Shown here: positions 33,083-41,118 of the stretch, piece by piece
How the letters are laid out: each line of letters opens with the position of its first letter
Numbering within the stretch: the stretch's first letter is position 1
Assembly: GCA_028277605.1 (NCBI GenBank)
Contig: JANQFZ010000049.1
Coordinates: 1 to 64,000, forward strand
Origin: Vallitaleaceae bacterium
Lineage (GTDB): Bacteria; Bacillota; Clostridia; Lachnospirales; Vallitaleaceae
Direction: 5' to 3'
Length of the DNA: 64,000 bases
Notes under the pieces: generated by a model
What the model was told of the DNA's origin: nothing
Databases searched by the model: none
The model's input: only the letters and a program-made list of their open reading frames with translations
Program-made: the position numbers and the translations under genes

Positions 33083-35491
33083 ATGCATAAACCTGAAATA
33101 TTATCGCCGGCTGGTTCGTTTGAGAGTTTAGTTGCAGCTGTTCATGCGGGATGTGATGCTGTCTATCTTGGGGGTAAACATTTTGGTGCAAGAGCCTATG
33201 CATCTAACTTTGATACCGAAGAACTTCTTAGGGCTATAGATTATTGTCATATTCATGATGTGAAGGTTTACTTAACTGTGAATACTGTTATTAAGGAAAT
33301 AGAATTGAATGATTTGCTAAAATTTATTTATCCTTTCTATTGTGAAGGTATTGATGCGGTTATAGTGCAGGATATTGGAGCGGCTGCTTTAATTCGATCG
33401 GCTTATGGATCTCTGCCCATACATGGAAGTACTCAAATGACCATCCATCATGAGAGAGGTGTAGAATTTCTAAAAACTTTAGATTTTGATAGGGTTGTTT
33501 TAAGTAGAGAGTTGAATCTAAAAGAGATAGAAGCTATCATCCAAAATACAGCTATGGAAGTAGAATGCTTTGTCCATGGAGCACTCTGCTTTGCTTATTC
33601 GGGTCAGTGTTTGATGAGCAGTATTCTTGGAGGAAGAAGCGCCAATAGAGGACGGTGTGCAGGTCCTTGTCGGTTACCCTATCATTTTGTTAAAGACGAT
33701 AAGGTTATACATGATAAAAAACGTTATCTGCTTAGTCCAAAGGATATACAAACCTTAAGGCTTTTACCCGATCTTATAGATTCAGGTATTCATTCCTTTA
33801 AAATAGAAGGGCGCATGAAAGGACCAGCCTATGTGGCTGGTGTTACTGCTATTTATAAAAAATATAGAGATGCGTATATCTTAAATAGGGAAAGTTATAA
33901 GGTGGATCCTGAAGATGAAAAAGTACTACTAGAATTGTATAACAGAGGTTCTTTTTCGACAGGTTACTATAAAACTTCTTATGGTAAAAGGATGATGGCA
34001 ATGACTAATCCTAAAAACTGGGGATTAGAAGTAGGACAAGTTATCAATACGGATAAGAAAAGAGGAACTGTTACTATGCAGTTTGACGAGGATATACATA
34101 GTGGAGATTGTATAGAAATACGTCCTAAGAATAAAGAACCTATCAGCTTTATAGTAAAGGAGTATTCTAAAAGCTATAAGCCTGTGACTCTAAAGCTAAA
34201 AAATAACACATTTGTAAGTGGAGAAAAGGTTTATCGGCTAAAAAACCAACGTTTGGTAGAGACAATAAAAAACTCTATCATCCAGAAGGATATGAAGCCT
34301 AATATACAATGTTTTTATTCTGCTAGAGTGTCAGAACCTTTCTTAGTAAAGCTTATATATCATGATATTGAGGTTTTTGAAGTAGGTTCCTGTGTAGAAA
34401 AAGCCAAGAGTCTTGGAATAACAAGAGATCGACTGATTCAGCAGCTGAAAAAAACAGGTAACAGTCCTTTTCATATAGAAAGTACGTATGGTCATATGGA
34501 TACCTCTATTTTTTTGCCGATCAGCGAGATAAATAAAGTTCGTCGAGGAGCAGTTGAAAAACTAACCCAAGCGATATTAGATAAATACAGACGCGAGCCA
34601 CATATAGAATTTAGTTATAAAAAATTTATTAAAGAGTTAGATACACACTCAAATACAGGGTACAGAGAAAATTTAGAATTGAGAATGGATGTAATGGTTC
34701 GTTCAATAGAACAATTTAATGTAGTTAAGGATTTTTTGTGGGTAGATGCTATTCTTATTGAAGGTGAGTTCTTTAATACTCATGAACAAGCCATGATGCT
34801 ACAAGCCTGTAAAAAGCTAAATAAGAAGTTGTATTATGCTCTACCAAGGATTTGCAGGCAAAAAAAGGATGACATCTGCGACTCTATGAGCCATGCATTT
34901 GACGGTTATGTCATAAGAACTTACGGTCAATTACAGAAATTTAAAAACAATGAATTACCTCTTATTATTGACTACAATATGAATTGTTTTAATAACATGA
35001 CGATTAGATCATTAAAACAGCAGGGGTCAGATAGAGTAATGCTATCTCCAGAATTAAATAAAAAGGAACTGAGGCAATTAGAACATTATCATACGGGTGT
35101 TTTATTGTATGGGTACTTACCCTTAATGGTAACTGCACAGTGTATGATAGGGAATGCCTTTAAGCGTTCTTCAACTAGTCAAGAGCAATCCTATGCTTTA
35201 CAGGATAGATATGGTAAACGGTTCAGAGTTGACCAAAGAGACAAGGCGTGTTACAGTATGATTTATAATACCAGTCCTACACTTCTATTGGATGTTATGA
35301 CTCAGCTTCAGACAATGAACGTAACCTGTTATCGGGTTGAATTCACATTTGAACCTATAGAACAAGTTCATAGAGTTATGAAAGCAGTAGACTGCTGTCT
35401 TCAGCAAGGTGAAATAACACAAAAAGAAGTATTGGATCTGCTTTCTATAAAGGATTTCAATAGAGGTCACTTCAATCGAGGCATACAGTAA
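33083..35491 (+). CDS. Peptidase U32 family protein with DUF3656 (RlhA/TrhP-like RNA hydroxylation family)
   Basis: The 802-residue protein opens with KPEILSPAGSFESL of the U32 family. It has the signature VECFVHGALCFAYSGQCLMSS with further cysteines (RGRCAGPC) that probably ligate an Fe-S cluster, then a DUF3656 region in the middle and a C-terminal TIM-barrel-like part. Related E. coli RlhA and TrhP hydroxylate 23S rRNA and tRNA with prephenate dependence; older literature calls them collagenase-like peptidases. ATG 33083 is used since GGAAGGGGTT precedes it. It follows zapA after a 483-base gap that contains the palindromic element. Confidence 0.88.
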   Translation: MHKPEILSPAGSFESLVAAVHAGCDAVYLGGKHFGARAYASNFDTEELLRAIDYCHIHDVKVYLTVNTVIKEIELNDLLKFIYPFYCEGIDAVIVQDIGAAALIRSAYGSLPIHGSTQMTIHHERGVEFLKTLDFDRVVLSRELNLKEIEAIIQNTAMEVECFVHGALCFAYSGQCLMSSILGGRSANRGRCAGPCRLPYHFVKDDKVIHDKKRYLLSPKDIQTLRLLPDLIDSGIHSFKIEGRMKGPAYVAGVTAIYKKYRDAYILNRESYKVDPEDEKVLLELYNRGSFSTGYYKTSYGKRMMAMTNPKNWGLEVGQVINTDKKRGTVTMQFDEDIHSGDCIEIRPKNKEPISFIVKEYSKSYKPVTLKLKNNTFVSGEKVYRLKNQRLVETIKNSIIQKDMKPNIQCFYSARVSEPFLVKLIYHDIEVFEVGSCVEKAKSLGITRDRLIQQLKKTGNSPFHIESTYGHMDTSIFLPISEINKVRRGAVEKLTQAILDKYRREPHIEFSYKKFIKELDTHSNTGYRENLELRMDVMVRSIEQFNVVKDFLWVDAILIEGEFFNTHEQAMMLQACKKLNKKLYYALPRICRQKKDDICDSMSHAFDGYVIRTYGQLQKFKNNELPLIIDYNMNCFNNMTIRSLKQQGSDRVMLSPELNKKELRQLEHYHTGVLLYGYLPLMVTAQCMIGNAFKRSSTSQEQSYALQDRYGKRFRVDQRDKACYSMIYNTSPTLLLDVMTQLQTMNVTCYRVEFTFEPIEQVHRVMKAVDCCLQQGEITQKEVLDLLSIKDFNRGHFNRGIQ

Positions 35492-35547
35492 CCTTTATCT
35501 AAACGGTAGATATAGTAACATCTACGTAAGAAAGGAATGGATGTTTT

Positions 35548-36912
35548 ATGTTGAATGCATTCATTTATATTAGTCAGTTTATCTTCATAATATTAGCTAT
35601 AGCCTTTTTATATTGTTGTTATAAAATGTATGGCTTATCTTATGATGCTCATAATGATACCTTAAAGTTGTTGAATAAATGGCAGAAAATCTTTATACTG
35701 AGTCTGCATTTTTTTGGTTTTGTGATACTTCTAGGTGCGTATGAAAATAAGCTGGATATTATTATTTTATATATTCAAGAAGTCTTGTTTTTCTTATTGG
35801 TATGGTATATATTAGAACGTTTTTATAAAAAAACCCATTTACTCTTATGGAATTTAACGTTTTATTTCATTACTTTAAGCTTCATTATTTTAACACGCAT
35901 CAATTATCAAGTAGGTGAGAGGCAGTTTTATATGGCTGTTTTGGGCTATTTGATTGCTTTAATCCTGCCTAAGCTTATAGAAAAAGCAGCTTTTCTAAAG
36001 CATCTTAGCTGGGTGTATATGGCTATATCGCTTTTACTGCTTATTGCTGTATTTTTTCTTGGAGAAAAAAAGGGCGGCGCTATTAACTGGATCAGTATTT
36101 GGGGTTTCAGCTTTCAGCCCTCAGAAGTGGTTAAAATTACTTTTATCTTTTTCTTAGCTGCTTATTTATATGAAAAGAATCGTTGGATAGATATTATTAT
36201 ATGTGGAATTCCATCGCTTGCTTTAATTATTCTATTGGTCTTACAAAACGATTTAGGAACTGCTTTAATATTTTTTATTATATTTATTACATTGGTTTAC
36301 TTATCAACCAGTCAAGCCATCTATTTTTTTGGAGGGTTAGCTGGAGGTAGTTTAGGTGCTTTTATTGCCTATCGCTTTTTTCCACATGTCAAAAGAAGAG
36401 TTGTAGCATGGCAGAATCCTTGGATGGATATAGACAATACAGGCTATCAAATTGCTCATTCGCTTTTTGCCATTGGAGCAGGAGGTTGGAGTGGATATGG
36501 TTTAACAAAAGGTATGCCAAAGTCTATCCCGGTTGTGACAATGGATTTTATCTTTGCTGCTATTAGTGAAGAGTTTGGTAACATATTCTCAGTTATACTG
36601 ATTATTACCTTAATTGTTTTTTATATCATCATTATTCATATTGCATTAAAGACAGAAAGAAGATTTTATTACCTCATCGCAAGTGGCATTGGATGTACGT
36701 TTGCATTTCAGATTTTTTTAATTATTGGAGGCGTTACTAACTTCATACCTATTACTGGTGTTACTTTACCTTTTATCAGTTATGGCGGCACATCTATATT
36801 GGTGTCTGCTTCTATGGTTGGTATTGTACAAGGTATTTCCAATATGCAAACATCTAAGAAAGAAGGTGAAGAGGATGACGCAAAACATCAACCAAAGAAA
36901 CAAAAAGCTTAA
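35548..36912 (+). CDS. FtsW/RodA/SpoVE family peptidoglycan glycosyltransferase (SEDS)
   Basis: The 454-residue membrane protein has about 10-12 helices and SEDS motifs: FQPSEVVKITFIFFLA, QNDLGTALIFF, and the late segment FIPITGVTLPFISYGGTSILV. SEDS proteins polymerise glycan strands from lipid II together with a class B PBP, which is encoded by the overlapping next gene. The first 120 residues add extra helices beyond the minimal family length. RBS AAAGGAATGG precedes the ATG. Confidence 0.93.
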   Translation: MLNAFIYISQFIFIILAIAFLYCCYKMYGLSYDAHNDTLKLLNKWQKIFILSLHFFGFVILLGAYENKLDIIILYIQEVLFFLLVWYILERFYKKTHLLLWNLTFYFITLSFIILTRINYQVGERQFYMAVLGYLIALILPKLIEKAAFLKHLSWVYMAISLLLLIAVFFLGEKKGGAINWISIWGFSFQPSEVVKITFIFFLAAYLYEKNRWIDIIICGIPSLALIILLVLQNDLGTALIFFIIFITLVYLSTSQAIYFFGGLAGGSLGAFIAYRFFPHVKRRVVAWQNPWMDIDNTGYQIAHSLFAIGAGGWSGYGLTKGMPKSIPVVTMDFIFAAISEEFGNIFSVILIITLIVFYIIIIHIALKTERRFYYLIASGIGCTFAFQIFLIIGGVTNFIPITGVTLPFISYGGTSILVSASMVGIVQGISNMQTSKKEGEEDDAKHQPKKQKA

Positions 36913-38281
36913 AAGGATATCTTATATTTATGTAGGTTTGTTTTTGCTTCTTATCTTTAATCTTATTAAGTATGTTGCGTTGGATAGCAGTAATGTTACC
37001 ATTAATTCATATAATCCTAGATTGGAACAATTAGAAAAGACTATAATTAGAGGTAAAATTTTAGATACCAATGGACAAGTACTAGCACAGACACTAAAAA
37101 GAGAGAATGAATTATATAGAGTCTACCCCTTTAGTAATACTTTTGCTCATGTATTAGGTTATCATGATCATGGAAAAACCGGTTTAGAAGCTGTTGCGAA
37201 TATAGATTTACTTCGTTCGGATATCAGTGTACTGGAAAAACTATCCATATCTGTGTTTCATAAAGATACAATTGGAAACAATGTTGTAACCACCTTGAAT
37301 GCTGAATTGCAAAAAATGGCTCATGATCTATTAGGAGATAGAAAAGGGGCTGTTGTAGCTATAGAGCCATCTACTGGGAAAATTCTTAGTATGGTTTCTA
37401 AGCCTAATTATAACCCTAACTATATTACGCAGGACTGGAAAACGCTTATTCAGAATGAAGAGGAATCACCATTATTAAATAGAGCAACTCAAGGCTTGTA
37501 TCCGCCAGGTTCCACTTTTAAGCTTATCACCTCTTTAGCATTTATGGAAAATAATCCTTGGGAAGACTTTTCTTATACATGTACTGGACAAGATGTATTT
37601 AATGGTAAAATGATTCACTGCTATAAAAATACAGCTCATGGTAAAGTCGATCTTAAGAAGGCATTAGCCGTGTCGTGTAATACCGCTTTTTCACATATTG
37701 GAACAGAAATGGATGTCAATGATTTTATACAGACTGCTAATAGACTTCTGTTTAATCAAACCATTGATTTTGATTTGCCTAGTTCAAAGAGTAGCTTTAC
37801 CTTACAAGAAAACTCTACAATTAACGAAATAGCGGAGACTGCCATTGGACAGGGTAAAACATTAATATCGCCTTTTCACAATGCTTTAATCGTATCTAGT
37901 ATTGCCAATGGTGGATTGTTAATGAAACCGTATCTCATTGATAGAATTGAAACCTACAATGGAAAAACAGTTAAGAAAGTATTACCTGAGCTTTATCAAC
38001 AAGTGATGGATGTCGAGTATTCTACACATCTAAAAACTTTCATGGTAGAGGTCGTAGAAAACGGTACAGGTAAGAAATCAAGTGTAGATGGAATAAAAAT
38101 AGCAGGAAAAACAGGCTCAGCGGAAAATCCTTTTGGTCAGCCTCATGCATGGTATGTGGGGTTTGCGCCAGCTGACAATCCTAAAATTGCTTTATCTATT
38201 ATTGTAGAGACTTCTGGAACTAGCAGTGCCAATGCAGCTCCTATTGCTAAAGAATTATTTGACCTATATTTAAAGCATTAG
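36875..38281 (+). CDS. Class B penicillin-binding protein (transpeptidase)
   Basis: The 468-residue protein has one N-terminal membrane anchor (about residues 15-34), a short pedestal domain with RGKILDTNGQVLA, and a transpeptidase domain with all three motifs: S213-TFK216 (PPGSTFK), S267-C-N269 and K412-T-G414. It crosslinks peptidoglycan with the SEDS partner. I chose ATG 36875; the reading frame overlaps the SEDS gene end by 38 bases, so translation is coupled. Its size resembles the compact PbpA of Clostridia and Actinobacteria. Confidence 0.92.
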   Translation: MTQNINQRNKKLKRISYIYVGLFLLLIFNLIKYVALDSSNVTINSYNPRLEQLEKTIIRGKILDTNGQVLAQTLKRENELYRVYPFSNTFAHVLGYHDHGKTGLEAVANIDLLRSDISVLEKLSISVFHKDTIGNNVVTTLNAELQKMAHDLLGDRKGAVVAIEPSTGKILSMVSKPNYNPNYITQDWKTLIQNEEESPLLNRATQGLYPPGSTFKLITSLAFMENNPWEDFSYTCTGQDVFNGKMIHCYKNTAHGKVDLKKALAVSCNTAFSHIGTEMDVNDFIQTANRLLFNQTIDFDLPSSKSSFTLQENSTINEIAETAIGQGKTLISPFHNALIVSSIANGGLLMKPYLIDRIETYNGKTVKKVLPELYQQVMDVEYSTHLKTFMVEVVENGTGKKSSVDGIKIAGKTGSAENPFGQPHAWYVGFAPADNPKIALSIIVETSGTSSANAAPIAKELFDLYLKH

Positions 38282-38354
38282 AATATACTATTACTTGCAT
38301 GCAATTGAATCATTGGACATATGTTCATAGGATTAAAAAACTAAAGTATGTGAC

Positions 38355-38383
38355 TTGTGTATTGTATAAAAAAAATGTATAGT
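38355..38383 (+). promoter_or_regulatory. Candidate promoter of the second Nudix gene
   Basis: TTGTGT (38355-38360) and TATAGT (38378-38383) are spaced by 17 bases, about 120 bases before the Nudix ATG. Confidence 0.4.
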
Positions 38384-38509
38384 AGTAGATGTGAATTTTA
38401 TAAAATAAAACTGACCAATGATTTAATGTTATAAACTTATTTATAATCTTGATTATGAATTATTTCTTAAATTGTTTTAGTTTAATAAGAGTACCCAGGA
38501 GGCAAAATT

Positions 38510-38962
38510 ATGATTGAAGCTGTTAGTTGTGGCGGTGTGGTCATTCACAAAGGCAAGATACTGCTATTATATAAAAATTATAAACATCGATATGAAGGAT
38601 GGGTACTTCCAAAAGGAACGGTAGAAGATGATGAAGAATACAAAGAAACAGCCATCCGTGAAGTGCGAGAAGAAGCTGGTGTTAAAGCTAATATTATAAA
38701 ATACATCGGTAAAAGTCAATACTCTTTTATGATTGCAAATGACACAGTGATTAAAGATGTTCATTGGTATTTAATGAAATCCTATAATTATTTTAGTCGC
38801 CCTCAAAGGGAGGAATTCTTTGTTGATTCAGGCTACTATAAGTTTCATGAAGCATACCATCTACTGAAGTTTAATAATGAAAAACAAATACTTGAACAAG
38901 CCTATAATGATTACCTTGATTTAAAACGCTGCAATATGTGGGGGAACAGAAAGTATATATAA
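38510..38962 (+). CDS. Nudix hydrolase
   Basis: The 150-residue protein has a perfect Nudix box from G36 to V58 (G-x5-E42-x7-R50-E51-x2-E54-E55-x-G57). The N-terminal VSCGGVVIHKGKILLLYKNY resembles diadenosine polyphosphate (MutT/Ap4A-type) hydrolases. The role is hydrolysis of nucleoside diphosphate derivatives; exact substrate unknown. RBS CCAGGAGGC precedes the ATG. Confidence 0.88.
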   Translation: MIEAVSCGGVVIHKGKILLLYKNYKHRYEGWVLPKGTVEDDEEYKETAIREVREEAGVKANIIKYIGKSQYSFMIANDTVIKDVHWYLMKSYNYFSRPQREEFFVDSGYYKFHEAYHLLKFNNEKQILEQAYNDYLDLKRCNMWGNRKYI

Positions 38963-39106
38963 GAAATCTTAACTTCCAGTACTTCCAGTCGTTTATTGGC
39001 TGAGAGAAATTTATAATGTTATACTCAACAGATTGAATGAACTTTAGCTTTATTAACGTGCGAAAGACTACATTTAGTATTATGAAATTCTCTTAGATAA
39101 ATAAAC

Positions 39107-39136
39107 ATAAAAAAAACACATCCTTAGGATGTGTTT
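39107..39136 (-). terminator. tRNA-Leu terminator
   Basis: A 10-base stem (AAACACATCC/GGATGTGTTT) with a 3-base loop, followed on the minus strand by a long T run, lies directly after the tRNA. Confidence 0.9.
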
Positions 39137-39140
39137 ATCA

Positions 39141-39224
39141 TGCGGATGAAGGGAGTCGAACCCTTACGATGTTACCACCGGCAGATTTTGAGTCTGCTGC
39201 GTCTGCCTATTCCGCCACATCCGC
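39141..39224 (-). tRNA. tRNA-Leu (anticodon CAA)
   Basis: The minus strand folds as an 84-base tRNA. It has acceptor stem GCGGATG/CATCCGC, D arm, anticodon stem GCAGA/TCTGC with loop CTCAAAA (anticodon CAA, reads UUG), a long class II variable arm, and T arm with GGTTCGACTCC. The discriminator is A and CCA is not encoded. The long variable arm and anticodon identify leucine. Confidence 0.95.
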
Positions 39225-39244
39225 TAAGAATCTGACAAGAACTA

Positions 39245-39273
39245 ATATTAACATATAACTTAAGTAAATGCAA
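39245..39273 (-). promoter_or_regulatory. tRNA-Leu promoter
   Basis: On the minus strand TTGCAT (39268-39273) and TAATAT (39245-39250) are spaced by 17 bases, about 20 bases before the tRNA 5' end. Confidence 0.6.
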
Positions 39274-39327
39274 TAGTTTTTTTTAATAAAGATGAACTAT
39301 TTGTAGGAAGGGGTGAATCCGTTAGTT

Positions 39328-39924
39328 ATGGAAGTGAGTAAAAAACTTATAAAACAAGCAATAAAAGGTAACATGAAAGCTTTTGAAACATTGATCCTAC
39401 AATTTGAAAAACCAGTTTACAATTTAGTCTTTCAAATGATGGGGAATGAGCAGGATGCTCTAGATGTTACTCAAGAGGTATTTATTAAACTCTACCGGTC
39501 AATAGGGAAGTTTAGATTTAAATCTAAATTCTCGACATGGGTTTACCGTGTTGCCGTTAATACGTGTATTGATGAGCTAAGAAAACTAAAAAAATATGAA
39601 AAAAAGTTAGATTACATAGATCAAGCCTACGAAAGTGAAGAAAAGAGCTATAAGAAGCAATATGTAGATAAGGGGAAGACACCGGAAGAGGTCGCCATTC
39701 AAAATGAGAATGTGACAGAAATAAGATATTCTATTAATCAATTAAAAGAGGATTATCGAACCATCATTATACTAAGAGATATTAAAAACTTCTCCTATGA
39801 GGAAATTGCAAAAATACTAGATTGCACCTTAGGAACGGTAAAATCGAGGCTTTCTAGAGCGAGGCAGCAATTAAAAAAGGAGATAGTAAAGAAACGGGAA
39901 CAAAGTCAGACATCTTTCGTCTAA
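39328..39924 (+). CDS. ECF-type RNA polymerase sigma factor
   Basis: The 198-residue sigma-70 family protein has region 2 (DALDVTQEVFIKLYRSIGKFRFKSKFSTWVYRVAVN, split motif) and region 4 (YEEIAKILDCTLGTVKSRLSRARQQL), with a charged linker between, as in SigW/RpoE-type factors. Either GTG 39313 or ATG 39328 could be the start. ATG 39328 fits a GGGGTGA site better because the GTG overlaps it. The following gene encodes its probable anti-sigma factor 22 bases downstream. Confidence 0.92.
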   Translation: MEVSKKLIKQAIKGNMKAFETLILQFEKPVYNLVFQMMGNEQDALDVTQEVFIKLYRSIGKFRFKSKFSTWVYRVAVNTCIDELRKLKKYEKKLDYIDQAYESEEKSYKKQYVDKGKTPEEVAIQNENVTEIRYSINQLKEDYRTIIILRDIKNFSYEEIAKILDCTLGTVKSRLSRARQQLKKEIVKKREQSQTSFV

Positions 39925-39946
39925 TTCAATGAAAGGAGGTAGTATC

Positions 39947-40801
39947 ATGAAGTGTAATGACGTAAGAGAATTAATTTCTCTTTATATAGATAATAGAGTA
40001 TCAGAATCGGAGAAACAAGAGATAGAAAATCATTTAAAAGACTGTCAGGAATGTGAACAAGAATTAAAGCTCTTGGAAAATGTCGTTCATAAGTCGCATC
40101 AATTGAATTCAGAAAAAGAACTGCCAAAGGATTTTCATGCTCAATTAATGGCTAGAATTAAAGCAGAAGAGCAGAATACAAGAAAAACTTCTTCATATAA
40201 CCCTTGGTATTCAGTTGTAGCAGCAGCTTTTGTTGTGGTTTTAATTTTTGGAATTATTGGTATATCAAAGCTTGGAACGTATAATAACCCAGAACATAAA
40301 ACTGCTGAAGTAGAGCGGATTAATATGAGCATTAAAACAGATGCATATAATAGTGATACAATTGAAAACACGCAGGAGTTTTCTAAGGAAGCATCAGGCG
40401 TTCAAGGAAAAAAGTCTATAGATAGTAATACGACCAAGGATGATACTAATATGGATGAAAGTCATCGAGAAGTGGATAGAGCTTCAGTCGCATCAGAACC
40501 AAATATTAGCGAACAGCTAAATTCTGAGGATCAAACGGTGTTCTGTGATAGTGATGCTTCTGAAATAGATGAAGGGAATCATGTAAAAGATAAAGAATAT
40601 CATTCAAAAAGCTTAGAAACTAAAAGCTCAGAAAACACCAACGATTCAATTGAAAATTTGGATATGACAATCGGTGAGCAGATAGAAGAAGAAACGGATA
40701 AGGGTGTCCAATTGTATGGGGTATTTATTATTATAGGTAGTGTTATAATTATCTCGTTATTAATTATGATGATTGTCAACAGAAATAGAAAAAGGCAATA
40801 A
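39947..40801 (+). CDS. Zinc-finger anti-sigma factor, membrane bound
   Basis: The 284-residue protein has an N-terminal zf-HC2/ZAS motif (C3, H29, C33, C36) that should clamp the partner sigma factor, a first membrane helix at about 87-107, a long acidic Ser/Asp/Glu/Asn-rich region (about 110-250), and a second membrane helix near the C-terminus (VFIIIGSVIIISLLIMMIV) followed by a basic tail. Two membrane spans place the acidic loop outside the cell, a variation on the single-span anti-sigma. ATG 39947 follows AAAGGAGGT. Release mechanism is unknown. Confidence 0.85.
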   Translation: MKCNDVRELISLYIDNRVSESEKQEIENHLKDCQECEQELKLLENVVHKSHQLNSEKELPKDFHAQLMARIKAEEQNTRKTSSYNPWYSVVAAAFVVVLIFGIIGISKLGTYNNPEHKTAEVERINMSIKTDAYNSDTIENTQEFSKEASGVQGKKSIDSNTTKDDTNMDESHREVDRASVASEPNISEQLNSEDQTVFCDSDASEIDEGNHVKDKEYHSKSLETKSSENTNDSIENLDMTIGEQIEEETDKGVQLYGVFIIIGSVIIISLLIMMIVNRNRKRQ

Positions 40802-40895
40802 TGAAAGAAAAGTAAAAATATTAAATAATGAAGTGAAAGTATTAACCCAATGGACAGCAAGCAAGTTTAGAGAGTTAACTTACTTTATTAGAATA

Positions 40896-40940
40896 AGAGT
40901 GAATGGTATAAGGTGATTTTACCTAATACACATTCACTCT
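40896..40940 (+). terminator. Hairpin after the anti-sigma gene
   Basis: A 10-base stem AGAGTGAATG/CATTCACTCT encloses a second stem AAGGT/ACCT. No T run follows. It lies in the 317-base gap before polA, which otherwise shows only the polA promoter. Confidence 0.55.
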
Positions 40941-41046
40941 ATTAAATTAATCAGGATTTAATACCACATTTATTTTTTGTATTAATGGGTATACTCAAAG
41001 ATGTAGTACCTTAGCCCTTATTATTTCTAAAATCCTTGTCCAGTTA

Positions 41047-41075
41047 TTGTTAATCCTCATAGGTTCTGATATAAT
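41047..41075 (+). promoter_or_regulatory. polA promoter
   Basis: TTGTTA (41047-41052), 17-base spacer, TATAAT (41070-41075), 44 bases before the polA ATG. Confidence 0.65.
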
Positions 41076-41118
41076 GTTTAAGGGTTAACATAATGGTGAT
41101 TAATAAAGGATGAAATAG

